From the NCBI RefSeq assembly GCF_028389875.1, contig NC_084674.1:15409501-15473500 (forward strand): 64,000 bases of DNA. Direction: 5' to 3'. Under the pieces are notes generated by a model. That model made no database searches. It saw nothing but the letters and a program-made list of their open reading frames with translations, and had not been told where the DNA came from. The translations under genes and the position numbers were made by a program. Every line of letters starts with the position of its first letter. The first letter of the stretch is position 1. This document shows positions 53,642-64,000 of the stretch, piece by piece. Origin of the DNA: Rhea pennata. Lineage: Eukaryota; Chordata; Aves; Rheiformes; Rheidae.

Positions 53642-56600
53642 ACACAAAGGAGGTGTTTCAACTAGGCCCCAGCTTTATTAACTGAAGTGCTCAGGAACCC
53701 TGAGCCTGGCAGTACTTGTTCAGTGTCGTTCTGGGGACAGAGCAGAGCTGCAGCCCCGAGGTGTGCAGGGACCGAGGGCTTCTGCTACCTCCTCCGATCA
53801 GGCAGTCAGGGAGGAAAAGGATGCTCTCCCATGGGGGGGTGAGTTCTTGGTAGGGAAGGGAGACCCTGCGAAGGAGTCACAGACCTTGTTTCCTTGAAGC
53901 CGAGTCAAAGTCTCTCCCTGTTTCCTTCCAAGATTACACTGTGAGCATTTCTTGTCAGATCACTCCTCACAAACTGACGTTCTTTAAGCTCTAAACAGCA
54001 GAAGAGAATGAGCGGTGGGTCCAAGAAAAGTGAATTTCCAACAACCTCCCCATCCCTGGGAAGGGACTTTAGTGATTTTAACAGGAAAAACACTTGTCTT
54101 AAGCGTCAGGTCTATGCATAAGGCTGTTACACCCAGTCTGTAAAGAGTACTGAGACAAACTACTCAGCTTGGTCTCTTGGCTGTGCTGTCAGCACATCCT
54201 TGCATTATTCACTGTGTGCAAACATTCGCACCGTCAGTGTCCACATTTTAAAGGCTTTCACAACTTTCGTTTAAATTGAGGAAAATAAAGGTAGGGGTGA
54301 AACAGTACCTTAATCATTCCATGAAAAAAAAAAAAGGGATAGTACCACTGGGGTAACAACTCACAAAGTTCATTTAATCAAAGGCTTGATAAGAAAAGTT
54401 CAAAATTAATCTAGATCTTACATCTTGTAAAATGAATTGTCAAGCAATGTAGTAAATTACAAATAAACTAGTAAAAGTCAAGGCAGTTCACAAACTGTTA
54501 GGGAGCTTGAAAAATGGGGTTAAATGTATTGGATGTGCTGTTCAGGGTGCTTAGTTCGATAGCTATGCTCAGAATTATATTGTCTCTAAGCAGTCATGCA
54601 CAAATATACACTGGCTTATGACATATCTTGAGTTCTAGGGAAATGATGACTTATCTAAGTAATCTCTAAGATAAGTGTCATATAAGGGCTAACCAGGCTC
54701 CCTCCTCTCTCTCAAACATGCCTTCCTGATGATGTGTGCGTGTGGTGTGTGCACACACATTTAAAGAAATGTCTAGCGGTATTTCAGGTCAGAGCACCAG
54801 CCAGCACACACCTACGTTCCTCCTCGAGCTGTGCAGAATTTGGGGATCTAAAATTGCTACAACTATAAACTCAGACCTGATCTTCTAGTCGGTGAGCGGT
54901 GCTGAGCAAGAGCGGACACGGCCCACGACAGCCGCACAGCTGTGACCGTGTCAGGAGTGTGTCTCAGACTAGGTCATGCTCATGGGAAGGCTATAGTGTC
55001 CTTACCTCTCTTCCCCTCTCCTCATGTAAATTCATGCCCACTACTCGTTTCAGTCATGGTCTACTGGTCTACCACCCGTAAAACCTCCTGAGACTCCTAG
55101 TCACCTGTGGGTCATGAGCACAGCGCAGCACTACCAGGAAAATATAGCTGGTAGAAACTATGATTAAAAAGTTTCCTAAGCTAGGAGTAACATCTCATAC
55201 GGGCCAAGGCGGAACAAGTGTTGCGGTGCATCACGTTCACAGCCCCAAGCTACATCTCAGGCTCCCTGAGTTATGTTAGCAGCCTACTCTGGGCGTAAGG
55301 CAGGAGTAAAAGTCGCCCCAGGGCGTCTGCTCTGCTGACAGCCGGCAGCGGGTGCAGCCAGGCGCCAGAAACGCAGCGCACAGCAGAGAGCCGAGCGTCG
55401 CCACGGGTCCACCAAAGGATCGTCACATGCAACCGAGTGACGGAAAATGGTCTTGTCCTACGTGCTCCCATTCCCTCCCTATTGCCATGACATTTTGACT
55501 GCTCAAACAGATTTGCAGCTCTGTGTGTGTGCACGTGTGTGCATGCCTGTGTTGGGGGCAGCTAGACTCGGGCCACTCAGGAGAACCGTCTAAGAGCCCT
55601 CTAGAGTTTAGGGGAGGTGCCTTTGGCCTCCGTGAAAGAAGGAACTGGTAGCATTAGGAGAGGGAAAGTACTCTGTTGTTAAGGAGTGGTGGTGGGATTG
55701 TTTATTTTTCCTCCCATAAACTTTTTTTTTAAGGTCCTAATGGAAACAAAGCAAAGTATTATTCCCCTAAAAGCACTATTCTTTAAGTAAACCAAACTCA
55801 CTACTTGAAACATTCCACTGACATATGGTGGCAGCAGGGGGATGGCCGAGATGCTGGCGGGAACGGTGTCACTGGGGCAGAGACCCGCAGCCTGCACGCA
55901 GAGAGCCGAGGCGCGGGTGGCGAGACGCCTGCCTAAGAGAGAGAGGCTGGCTGGGGAGAAAGCAGCCGAAGCCACGGGGGGCACCAGTTATCCCTCGGAT
56001 GATCACCTTCAGCAACCTTGCTATTCCAGAGGCAAAACAACAACAACGAAAAAAGAAAAAGCTCCTTGTTCATGGTCTCTGCTAGTACACCAGACTCAAG
56101 TCTAGCAAGCTTTCCCATGTCCTGGTGGCTGTGGAAGGGTTATGTCCTCCTTAAACACTTCCTTAAGACATCTGAACCAGCATCAGCACCTGCACCTTTG
56201 TGTTACTGGGCTCGACGTGCCCATGGCAGGTTTGGGCACAGACAAGGAGCTGCCTTCTGGGAACAGCAAAATAATCACGAGCCTCCCGCCCCTTTGGCCA
56301 GTGCCAGCGCCCCAAGAGCCACTGCCGACCATGGACCAGGAGGAGCTGAGCAGGGATACGGCCAGAGCAGCGGACCCACCTCTGCCAGCATTCTCGTGGG
56401 CCACTGCTCCTGGGCTGCTCCCTCCTATAACATCCTAACTGTGACACATGACCAGGAAGCAGGAAAACTCAATTTTACTGCTCCTGTGTGAGAGTGTTCT
56501 TGACCATCTTCCACACTGGCCTGTGCATTACTAGTAGTAACAGGTAGTTATAGTTATCATCAACTCCTATGTAAATGATATATATATCCATATAAACTTT

Positions 56601-58179
56601 TCAGGTTTGTAAACAGATGTACTAGAATTTGTGACTTCTTTACCCCAGAAACTTTGCTTTTGTTGACCTGCTGCCCCTTATTTGCATCTCACTGCATCTA
56701 TAGTAGGTCTTAACCTGGAACAGATGAATGCTAATCCAGACTCTCTACTTCCTCTTCTCTAGTGGCTACTCCCAAATGCGTTTTGAAAGATGAAATTGGA
56801 GGCGGGGAAGAAAGATATCCATACTCTTTGTCTTCTAGCTTCTTAACTTCTCCCAGTTTCTTCATCAGTCATGCAAGCTAGAAACATACAGCAATTATTT
56901 AAATATAGAGAGTTCATGCAGTTTCTTGCTTTGAGTGGTTGAGGATTTAGGAAAATAACAACTATTGCAAGATTTGGCATACAGTTGTGACCTCTGGCAA
57001 TTTTTTTTTGTACTTCAGCTATCTTTTAGATGACAGAGTGGTCTCCACAAGAAAGCAATTGCATGTCTGGGGGAAGAAAATAAGCTTAGAGTAAGTGCAT
57101 ACTTGATTTCAAGACAGTTATATAAAGTCCATAGGAGCTTAGTACTAAAGAGGCTGTTCCTGGAGCAGATGTGCTAGTGGGCAGTGCGCAGGTTATGTGT
57201 TGGAAGCAGTACGGCACGTTGACTTTGTCAAACGGACACTGTAGTATCAGGTGTGGCCCGCACCCTGCAAACGCGTGTATGCAAATGGACTGTGCGTGGT
57301 AATACTGAAGCAGCTAGAGATGGGCTATGCCCACACAAGGGTTTGGGCGGTGCATGGATATTATGCATATTAATGCCTATATTATATATTCAAATGTCAC
57401 AACGAAGTAAAAAGATACAGCAAATTACCCTCTCTTCTAGAAAGTTCTGCCTCCCAGATGGGTTCTTTGTAATGGAAAAATGTGTATAACAGCCCTTGAC
57501 TAGATGTTTGCCATTGGCCAAGGTGTAAAGGTATAAATTATTCAGTAGCATGTTAAAATGTCACATGCATGTGGCTAGTCCTTTGTTAAATTGCATTACT
57601 CTGCAGAAAAACAATAGAAACATATCTAAATGACCAGAAATCATGTGTTGCCATCTTACAAAGAATTGGTTGAACTGCCAGACCTATAGCAGACCTTCAT
57701 CTGCAAAATCCTGCCATGTTGCTGTTGCAGGCTTCTGCTGCTGGGATATTTACCTGTATTTTTGTGCTTCCTATTACATTACTCTGAGCATTTCTAAATT
57801 TTCTCATGCGAACACTTCCGATAACAAGGGCTCGGGCAGCAAGACTGCCTGTAACATTGTCAATACTTCTCCCTCCTGCCCCCTCTAGCTTTCGCCCAGC
57901 TGTTTTAAATAGCGAGGAGAAATTAAAATTCTTAAAGCCTTGCAGGATGTTTGGATTTCTGCCCTAGATTTCCACTTCTATGCGCCATGGCTTGAAAATT
58001 TGCCCGTGATTTATAAATTCCCTGTTCGGTTTTCCTTTTTTAAAAGCAACAAGTAGGAATCCCAGCAACGAAAATGATCTGGTGTTGGCTTTGCGCATCG
58101 CCAAGCTGTTGCTAGCAGCTCTGCGCGCTTGCCTGGCTGCATTGATCGTCCCGGGCTAGGCGTTTGCCTGTGCCCGATG

Positions 58180-58460
58180 ACATTATGCAATTACATGATG
58201 ATAAACATCATTCGGGAAAACAAATGTGAGAGGTAAACAGCTCGGGGCTCTTTATTAGTTTATTTCAGGCGATCTTTCTTGTTTTACTGCGCGGCTCCTC
58301 CCCCTTTTACAGTTTTCTGCTATTCTTTACTAATTCTAGCGATTTGAGAAATGACCTTTAACCCGCGCAGTTTGCAGACTCCTAAAGGGGATAATTGAAA
58401 TGCCACAGTAAACCAAAGGCAATAAAATATTATTTACTAGGCATAAAACTAAGGTCGGTC
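58180..58460. promoter_or_regulatory. AT-rich WNT5A-proximal block, candidate conserved element
   Basis: This block immediately precedes the CpG island and is dense in homeobox-, forkhead- and RUNX-like words, for example ATGATGATAAACATCAT (an interrupted palindrome holding TAAACA), TTATTAGTTTATTT, GGATAATTGAAATGCC and CCACAGTAAACC. Its position and texture resemble a promoter-proximal conserved element. No conservation test was possible. Confidence 0.3.
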
Positions 58461-59433
58461 TTCCTAAAAGGAGCGGACACAACCCCCTTTCCCCCCACCC
58501 CGGAATTGCAAGCCGGGCGCTGCACCTCATTTATAAAGCGCCGAGCCGCCGCCCCGACGGGGGAGCGGCCGCGGGGGCTGCCCGGACGGGCTGAGCCCCG
58601 GGGGGCAGCGCCCCGACGGGGCGGGCCCGGCCGGAGCGTGGGCCGCGGCCGCGGGCTGCGCCTTGCCCCCTCCCGGAGGGGTTTTCTTTGCACCGGAATA
58701 GCTTTGAAGAAGTGAATGCATTTATTGATAGCGCGGCGGCTGTCGCAGCCTGTTTGGGTTTGCCAGCGCTGCTTTGATAGTGTGACACCCCCCCCCCATC
58801 CCCCCGTGGACCCGCAGTTCCAGGCGAATACCAGGGAAATAACGCGGAATTACGAGCAGGCGCGGGGCCCGCGTCCATTTCCTGTGCTGGGGTGCGGGAG
58901 GTGCGAGGTGCAGTAACGCCCTGCGGCTGCGGCGCGCAGAGCGGCGAAGCGCCGCAGTACAAAGGCGCCGGGAAGCCCTCCTGGGCGCCAGCTCTCACGG
59001 GGTCCTGCATGATTTCACCCAAACAGCTTTTGTCAACAACTTGCCAAATTTACAGCGGAAAGAGACGCTGGAGGAGGAGGAGGAGGAAACCCAGACCGTG
59101 GAGCCCGCTCGGTGCCGCCGCGCTCGGCCAGCGGCACGCGCGGCTGCCCCCCGTGTCCGCGACGAACAGGACTTGTCCGACGAGACACGCACCGGGGCCG
59201 CCCTGCACGCACACGCCTGCGGGGGTCTCCGCAGGGCGACCCCCCCCGCCCCCCGCGCTGCGTGGGGGCCGGGGTCACCCGCGGGCGGCTGCAGCGCCCG
59301 GCGGCCGTGCAGCGCCACGGGGAGGGCGCAGGGGCCGCAGGCGGTGGCAGAGGCGAGTGGGGGCCCCCACGCGCGGCCGCGGGGGGTGGGGGGCGCCCCA
59401 GCCCGCCGCGGGGGCCGCTGGCTGCCGTGCGGC

Positions 59434-59480
59434 TTTAAAATCCAGCCCACTTCGCAATAGGTCGGTGCGGGCGCATGCGC
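59434..59480 (+). promoter_or_regulatory. Candidate WNT5A core promoter: TTTAAAA box plus NRF1-like site
   Basis: TTTAAAA at 59434-59440 sits about 30 bases upstream of GCGCATGCGC at 59471-59480, a perfect palindromic match to the NRF1 core motif. The pair lies in the CpG island about 1.1 kb before the ATG. Whether transcription starts here is inferred. Confidence 0.35.
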
Positions 59481-59885
59481 TGCGCCGAAAGTTTTTCAGC
59501 TGCCGTTGGCTCTCCAAATTTTTTTCTTCTTTCTTTTTTTTTTTTTAACAGTTTTAAGCAGCGGGGAGAAGAGGAGCGAGGGAGAGACGCGGGGGGAGCC
59601 GCGGTGCCGCAGCAGCCGCGGGCAGCGCCTCGAGGAGGAAGGGGCGGCTGTCGCGCGGCGCTGGCCCGCTCTCCCGCGCGTAACCTGCGCCCCGGCGCTG
59701 GGGGCTCTTGCCGGCAATGGATTGGGGGAGCCGCAGCTCCTGAAGCCCCGGACTTCTCCCCTCCCCCTGCCCCTGCTCGCCTTGCAGGATCAGTCGCCCC
59801 GTAAGACAGACACACGCGTGCACACGGGCCCCCTCCCCCTTCCCCAGTTGTGCAGAAAACTTTTTTTGTTGGGCTTTCTTGTTCC

Positions 59886-59910
59886 TTTTTTTTTTTTTTT
59901 TTTTTTTTTT
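59886..59910 (+). repeat. T25 tract in the WNT5A leader
   Basis: 25 consecutive T lie in a GC-rich region upstream of the WNT5A ATG. It would be a U tract in the mRNA if transcription starts upstream. Confidence 0.95.
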
Positions 59911-59933
59911 GGCTTTTTCCTTCTCTTTGTAAA

Positions 59934-60002
59934 ATGGAGGGAGCCAGCCTGAGGATGGCTGTGCAGCCGCGGCCGCCCGGCTCCGCACCGCCCAGCCTCT
60001 GA
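59934..60002 (+). other. Short upstream ORF with strong start context
   Basis: A 22-codon ORF, M-E-G-A-S-L-R-M, starts in an AAAATGG context (A at -3, G at +4), just after the first long T tract and about 600 bases before the WNT5A ATG. If the transcript starts upstream of 59.93 kb, scanning ribosomes should meet it efficiently. It has no recognisable function. Confidence 0.35.
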
Positions 60003-60268
60003 GCGAGCTAAGGGAGACGGGCAGCGGAGAGCCCCGCGGCCGCCGGCTCCGCCGGTGCCCCTCGGCCGTCCGCGCGGAGCCGCGGAGGGGCCGCGCCGGC
60101 GGGCCGAGCGCCGCCGCGGCCCGCTGCGAGCGCGGAGCCCCGCGGCGGCACCACCTGGGCTGCTGGGACGGATCGTCGCCCGCGGCGCTTTCGCTGCCGC
60201 TTGTGAAGATTTTTATTTGCTTCCGCACAATCACGCCCACGGGCGCTGTGTGCGTGTGTTGGGTTGGC

Positions 60269-60296
60269 TTTTTTTTTTTTTTTTTTTTTTTTTTTT
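60269..60296 (+). repeat. T28 tract in the WNT5A leader
   Basis: 28 consecutive T follow gggttggc and precede gcctccttcttctgg, 306 bases before the ATG. Together with its neighbour it resembles a splice-acceptor pyrimidine tract, so a hidden leader intron is conceivable. Confidence 0.95.
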
Positions 60297-60342
60297 GCCT
60301 CCTTCTTCTGGTGGTGGAGAGCCCTAATTACTGCGCTTGCTG

Positions 60343-60591
60343 ATGGACCTTGGAAAGAAGGCTGCACCGGTGCCCCGCTCCGCAGTCGGACCCGCTCAGC
60401 CTGCGCCGGACAGCGCCGCCGCTCGCCCGCCGCCCCCCGCCGGCTCCGCGGGGCCCCGCGCGCCCCCGGCAGCCGCCGCCGTCCGCTGCTGGGGAGGACC
60501 CCGCCGGGCGCCTGCGAGCCGGAGTTTTACTGTCGCCTCGCCCTCTCCCCCCCTGCACCGCTTGGATTACTTGGCTGCTCCTGCTCCGTGA
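60343..60591 (+). other. Upstream ORF in the WNT5A leader
   Basis: An ATG-initiated ORF of 82 codons starts MDLGKKAAPVPRS and ends in TGA 10 bases before the WNT5A ATG, in another reading frame. It is Pro/Ala/Arg-rich because of the local GC composition, has no recognisable domain, and its start context is weak (C at -3, G at +4). It could damp translation or allow reinitiation at WNT5A. I do not claim a functional peptide. Confidence 0.35.
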
Positions 60592-60601
60592 TCCCGCCGC
60601 A

Positions 60602-63600
60602 ATGGAGGTGAGTGCGCGGCGCGGGCGCCGGCCGCGGCACGGCGGGCGCGCAGGGTGCGCGGCCCGGCCCGGCCCTGCCCTGCCCTGCGCGGGGCGCGGG
60701 CGGCTCTCGCCTCGCCGCCGGGGGACCCACCGCTCCAGCCGCCGCCGAGAAAACTGCTCCCCGCCGTGGAAAAAGTGCTTTAGATTTTTTTCTTCTTTTT
60801 TTTCTTCTTTTTAGTTCTTTTTTATTTTTTTTTAATGAGGAGCAGGGCTGCCGCTGCAACGCCACTTGCTAAGCTCGGTCTGCCCGCTCAGCCCGTGTGC
60901 ATCTTCCTGGCAGCGGCTCCTCACGCAAGTTTAAAGACATCTTTCCAAACTTTTCCTAGGAGGATTGCTGTGCAGGAGGTAAAAGGCGGCGCTAATGGTG
61001 GCCTGTACCTTTAAGGAGAGCTGGCTGAAGGCCAGTGGAGAACCTGGAGTACGAGACTTCCCCCCCCCCCCCTTTTTTTTTTAATTTTATTCTGAGTTTC
61101 TGGAGATTATCACTTTGCATCTGCAGAGGGTCCTGCTTGGGTCAGGAGGGGAGAGGCGAGGCTCCTGGGTGTCCCCTCGGCGCTGCGAGGACTCCATGTT
61201 GGAAAGGCTGTTGGCTTTTTGTTGTTTGTTTGTTTTTAATTGCCAATTGTATGCGAAGTTAGGTGCCCTCGGAGGGTCACGGAGAGTTCAGCGGGGCCGT
61301 TCCGCGGGCGCGGAGCGCCGGGCCGGAGGTGCGCGGCGGCAGCCGCGGGACGCGGCCCCTCCGCCTCTCCCGCCCGCAGCGGTCAGCGCGCTGGGGACCC
61401 AGCGAGCGGCTTTCTCCGTAAACCTGAAACCTGGCCGCCCCCGCGGCGGCCGCTGGAAGCCCGCAGCGGGGAGCAGCGGCGGCCGGGACATTTTCCTGGC
61501 GCGGCCCCGCGGAGCTGGGAGCCCCCCGCGGTTGCGGCCGCGTTTTACAGCCCCCCCGGTGCCGCGGGCCCCGCCGCTCCCCCCTCCCTCCTTCCCTCCC
61601 TCGCTCGCTCCCTCCTTCCCTCCCTCCCCGAGGTAGCGCTCCCAGAAAGCCAGATGCCTTCGCAGGCTTTCCAGACACCCCGTGTAAAACCGGATCACAG
61701 GCGATCCCACGGCTGCAGGATCTGTAAAAGAGCCCCTTTCCATCTGCCCGAGGGCCGCAGCGCTGCATGGGGTGCGCTAAATACCGAAAACCAACCTTCG
61801 CGGCCCCACAAAGTGCAAAATGGTGCTTCGCCCTCCCGACGCCGCTAGCCAGGACTCTCGGCGAGTTGATTTCTCTCTCTTTTTTTTTTCTTTACTTTTC
61901 TTTTTTCTTACTTTTTTTTTTTTTTTTTCTTGATGGCAGCATGTCAGCTGCCGAGTGCAGACGTGACCCGGGCGGGCAGGGGGACGAGCCCCCGCTCGCT
62001 CGCAGGTGCCTCCTCCTGCCCCGCAGCGCCGCTGCAGCGAGGATGAGGATGGTGCCGGTGACGGGCGGGAGATGCCGTCGGAGGGGCCCCGGCGCCTGGC
62101 GGGGGCTGCGGCGGCCGAGGCCGCCCCCTGTTGGGAGCGGGGCCGCACGGCTCCCCCCGGCCGCCCGCCGCGCCGCGCCGCGCCGCGCGGGGCCGGGGCG
62201 GAGGGACAAGGCCCCCGCGCGACGAGGCCCCCGCGCGACGAAGCGTCGCCGCTTTGGCAGTCGGGGCAGCGCGGGCCGCGCCGGGCGGGCTGTGTCGGCG
62301 GAGCCGCGGCGTCACGCAGCAGCGCGGGTCCCGCGTGGGCCGTCCTGCCACGCTCTCATTCGAGATTTATTATTATTTTTTTAAGAACTATCTGAATAGA
62401 TGCAATTTAAAAATTGTCAGGGTGCCCCAGCGAGCTCCTAGCACACCTTGCTTAACACGCCGCTCGGCTTCCCCGTCTTCTGTAGGATTTATCCCACCTA
62501 AAACGCACGAGCTCTTTCTCCTCTGGGAGATTGGCCCGGGTTAGCCCCCAGCGGTAGAAGCAGGGGCTGTTAGAGCCGCCCGGAGGCCGGGGCGAGGGGC
62601 GGCTGCTGCCCACGGAGCTGGCGCGTCGCTCCGCGGGGACGTGTGCGCGGTCTGCGCGCTCACTGCGATTTTCAGTGTGTGTCCCGCCGGGTTGCGAGTT
62701 AGCCTAAGTTTGCTCTGCGTGCCGCGATAGCGATTCTCCCGCCCCGACCCTTGATAAGCGTAAATAAATTAAGAACACCTTGAATTCAGCGTCAGAGGCT
62801 TTTGGAGAATGAATAGGGAGCCCCCAAGTGTCGAAATGTCCCTTTTTATTATTATTTTCTTTTTATTTCCCTTCTTTCAAGGGAAGGGGAAATAGGAGAA
62901 TTGCACTAGTTAGCAAGTTAAAGAGCGTCCTGCGCGTGGACGCGCACGGTGATCGCAGGGCCGGTCTGCGGGCAGAGCTTCGCTCCCGGGCCCGCTGCCG
63001 GGGGCTGCCGGCCGGTGCCGACCCGCCCGGCCCGGCCCGGCCCGCTGCGGCCAGGGCTGTCAGCACGGTGCTCGGGACCGCTGCAGCCCGTGTCCGACAG
63101 CGGCGGGGAAAAACGGGTTTGACCGCGGTGCGGAGGACCTCGGCGAGCCGGTTTAAGGGGCAGCTGGGGGCGTCTGTCTTCCGCCGGCGAAGGGGGAGGA
63201 CCTGCCCCCGCGCCCGGGGCTCGGCCCCCGGCCGGGCCGGCTCCCCCCGGGGGTCTCCCCCGCCAAAGCCCGGCACGGGCCGCCCCCGCCCCTTCCCGTC
63301 GGGGCTCGCTTTGCAAACCCGAAGCCCCTTCTTAGCCAGCCGGGAGCGTTTAGTAGCGATGAGAGCCTGGGCTCACGCTGACCGCGGAGCGATGGGGTAA
63401 TCCCGCGCGGGCCCGCCCCGCGTGGGCGCAGCACTTCCCCCCCCCCCCCTTTCCATCCGACGGGCGTCCGCGGCGGGGCCGGGGGCTGCCGCTGCCGGGG
63501 CCGCTGTGCTGCTCGCGGGCTGTGGCCCCGGCAGCGGCCGAGCCCCGCGGGTGCGTGGGCGGGCGAGTGGGCGGGCGCGTGGGTGGGTGCGTGCGTGGGC

Positions 63601-63931
63601 GGGCGGGTTTTCCGCGGGCGAAGCGGCGGCCGCGCCGTGCCGGCGTCTCGCCACCAAAGCCTCGGTGGGGAGAAGGGCAGGCGAGTCGGAGTCAAGTTAA
63701 AAGGGGCCCGGAGACTTCCGTTGTTTAAACTTGAATGCTCGAAAATGGTCTGAGAAGCAATAAACAATCTGCTCCTTTCTCTCCCCCCCCCGTCTAGAAA
63801 TCCACGGCAATATTAATCCAAGGAGGTGCTTTGGGGACAGTTGGCAGTACAATGGCTTCTCAGTACCTCGTAGTGGCTCTGGCCGTTTTCTTCTCTTTTA
63901 CCCAGGTTGTAATAGAAGCCAGCTCTTGGTG
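60602..63931 (+). CDS. WNT5A: WNT5A, N-terminal part (exons 1 and 2; gene continues past the window)
   Basis: Coding sequence joins 60602-60607 (ATG GAG, then donor gtgagt) to 63798-63931 (after a pyrimidine tract and tctag acceptor). The spliced frame gives 46 codons plus two bases and ends at a gtaagc donor inside the second Trp codon of the S-S-W-W motif. It starts M-E-K-S-T-A-I-L and contains the hydrophobic signal-peptide core [16 protein letters not shown] followed by [11 protein letters not shown], which is the WNT5A N-terminus; human WNT5A has the same exon break after two codons and the same VVIEA-SWW end. WNT5A is a secreted, lipid-modified glycoprotein ligand that signals mainly through ROR and Frizzled receptors in planar polarity and outgrowth. 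Only the leader is here; the cysteine-rich body lies in later exons. The ATG has a good context, G at -3 and G at +4. No in-frame ATG lies upstream back to the TGA at 60341. Identification is very secure. Confidence 0.96.
62210..62241. repeat. Exact 16-bp tandem duplication
   Basis: GGCCCCCGCGCGACGA occurs twice back to back inside WNT5A intron 1. It is probably recent slippage in GC-rich DNA. Confidence 0.95.
63548..63607 (+). repeat. G-rich GTGG/GGGC repeat with quadruplex potential
   Basis: Alternating gtgggcgggc, gagtgggcgg and gtgggtgggtg words give many GGG runs within about 60 bases on the coding strand, roughly 190 bases before WNT5A exon 2. This fits the pattern of repeated G-quadruplex motifs. 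Confidence 0.8.
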
Positions 63932-64000
63932 GTAAGCATCTTACATCGACTTGATTTTAAAAGGGGGTGTCAAGTTTTGCTTGATTAAATGTCTGTTTGC

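Larger units (their letters stand above)
45707..58179. other. Intergenic DNA between putative ERC2 and WNT5A
   Basis: No gene could be supported. Contents are the direct repeat pair (46.7 and 47.3 kb), small GC-richer patches (46.85-47.1, 48.03-48.19, 55.3 and 55.85-56.4 kb), the A37/(GA)n tract (53.6 kb) and AT-rich DNA elsewhere. Because it lies directly upstream of a developmental gene, distal WNT5A enhancers are expected here, but none can be named from sequence. Confidence 0.6.
59470..60601 (+). other. WNT5A: WNT5A exon 1 5' leader (5' end estimated)
   Basis: This is the stretch upstream of the WNT5A ATG that should be transcribed as 5' UTR. The true start site cannot be fixed from sequence. 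A TTTAAAA box at 59434-59440 followed by an NRF1-type motif at 59471-59480 gives one candidate, and a start nearer 59.9 kb or later is equally possible. The stretch is very GC-rich but broken by two pure T tracts (59886-59910 and 60269-60296). It holds upstream ORFs at 59717-59743 (8 codons), 59934-60002 (22 codons, strong start context AAAATGG) and 60343-60591 (82 codons), the last ending 10 bases before the WNT5A ATG. Which of these are in the mRNA depends on the start site. Confidence 0.55.
58500..63720. promoter_or_regulatory. WNT5A: CpG island over WNT5A promoter, exon 1 and intron 1
   Basis: CpG dinucleotides and G+C rise abruptly at about 58.5 kb, where the upstream DNA is AT-rich, and stay high until about 63.7 kb, just before exon 2. 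The density dips locally, at about 60.78-61.08 kb, around T tracts and at 62.35-62.9 kb. An island of this length over the 5' end is typical of a developmental signalling gene that can be under Polycomb control. The edges are judged by eye. Confidence 0.85.
60608..63797 (+). other. WNT5A: WNT5A intron 1, GC-rich, possible second promoter
   Basis: This intron lies between the gtgagt donor and the tctag acceptor (3190 bases) and is almost wholly inside the CpG island. It holds a C/T-rich tract of ccct/cctt units around 61581-61628, a T tract at 61912-61928, a GCGCC-unit run around 62168-62189, an exact 16-bp tandem duplication (62210-62225 and 62226-62241) and a G-rich stretch at 63548-63607. 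Mammalian WNT5A has a second promoter and an alternative non-coding first exon in intron 1, so an equivalent may lie here; I cannot place it. Long Arg/Pro/Ala-rich open frames here are compositional artefacts. Confidence 0.85.

Noticed and set aside
58892..59548. Long Arg/Pro/Ala-rich open frames in the WNT5A CpG island, both strands (also 59554-60240 minus, 61240-61848, 61767-62384, 62828-63400 and 63153-63767 minus)
   Set aside because: High G+C removes stop codons in several frames at once. The products are low-complexity, overlap each other and match no family.
1..64000. Search for prokaryotic-type systems, CRISPR arrays, tRNA or rRNA genes
   Set aside because: Nothing fits. The repeats are microsatellites and vertebrate retroelement relics, and the coding content is spliced and eukaryotic.

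Overview
This is a vertebrate nuclear genomic window, most likely from a bird. It has long AT-rich non-coding tracts, spliced genes with canonical GT/AG borders, one large CpG island and very few interspersed repeats: one decayed CR1 LINE and two ancient MIR-like SINE relics. The translated start of the gene at the right edge is WNT5A in the sauropsid form. A reptile other than a bird cannot be excluded.

Layout, all on the + strand. Positions 1-45.7 kb look like the 3' end of a large gene that I identify, with moderate confidence, as ERC2 (ELKS2/CAST). A phase-0 exon of 81 bases (38126-38206) splices in frame to a terminal exon (42756-42890 coding, then about 2.8 kb of 3' UTR to a poly(A) signal at 45678). 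The 44 residues of the terminal exon align without gaps to the remembered Rab6-binding (FIP-RBD) tail of the paralogue ERC1. The RIM-binding '-GIWA' tail of ERC2 is not in the window. Everything left of 38.1 kb is read as ERC2 intron. It holds microsatellites, the CR1 and one MIR relic, a 20-bp-arm perfect hairpin, a kappaB-like palindrome and an isolated CpG-rich patch at 28.9-29.25 kb.

Positions 45.7-58.5 kb are intergenic, with a diverged direct duplication, a long poly(A)/(GA) tract and no gene that I can support. From 58.5 to 63.7 kb lies the WNT5A CpG island. It contains the promoter, a long first exon with several upstream ORFs and two long T tracts, the initiator ATG at 60602, a 3.2 kb GC-rich intron, and exon 2 (63798-63931), which encodes the signal peptide. 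The rest of WNT5A lies beyond the right edge.

The order and orientation (ERC2 3' end, then WNT5A 5' end, same strand) match the gene order known on human chromosome 3p14.3, which supports both calls. The most interesting item is the ERC2 alternative C-terminus. If real, it gives ERC2 the same choice its paralogue ERC1 has between a RIM-binding tail and a Rab6-binding tail. No prokaryotic-type system, CRISPR array, rRNA or tRNA was seen.
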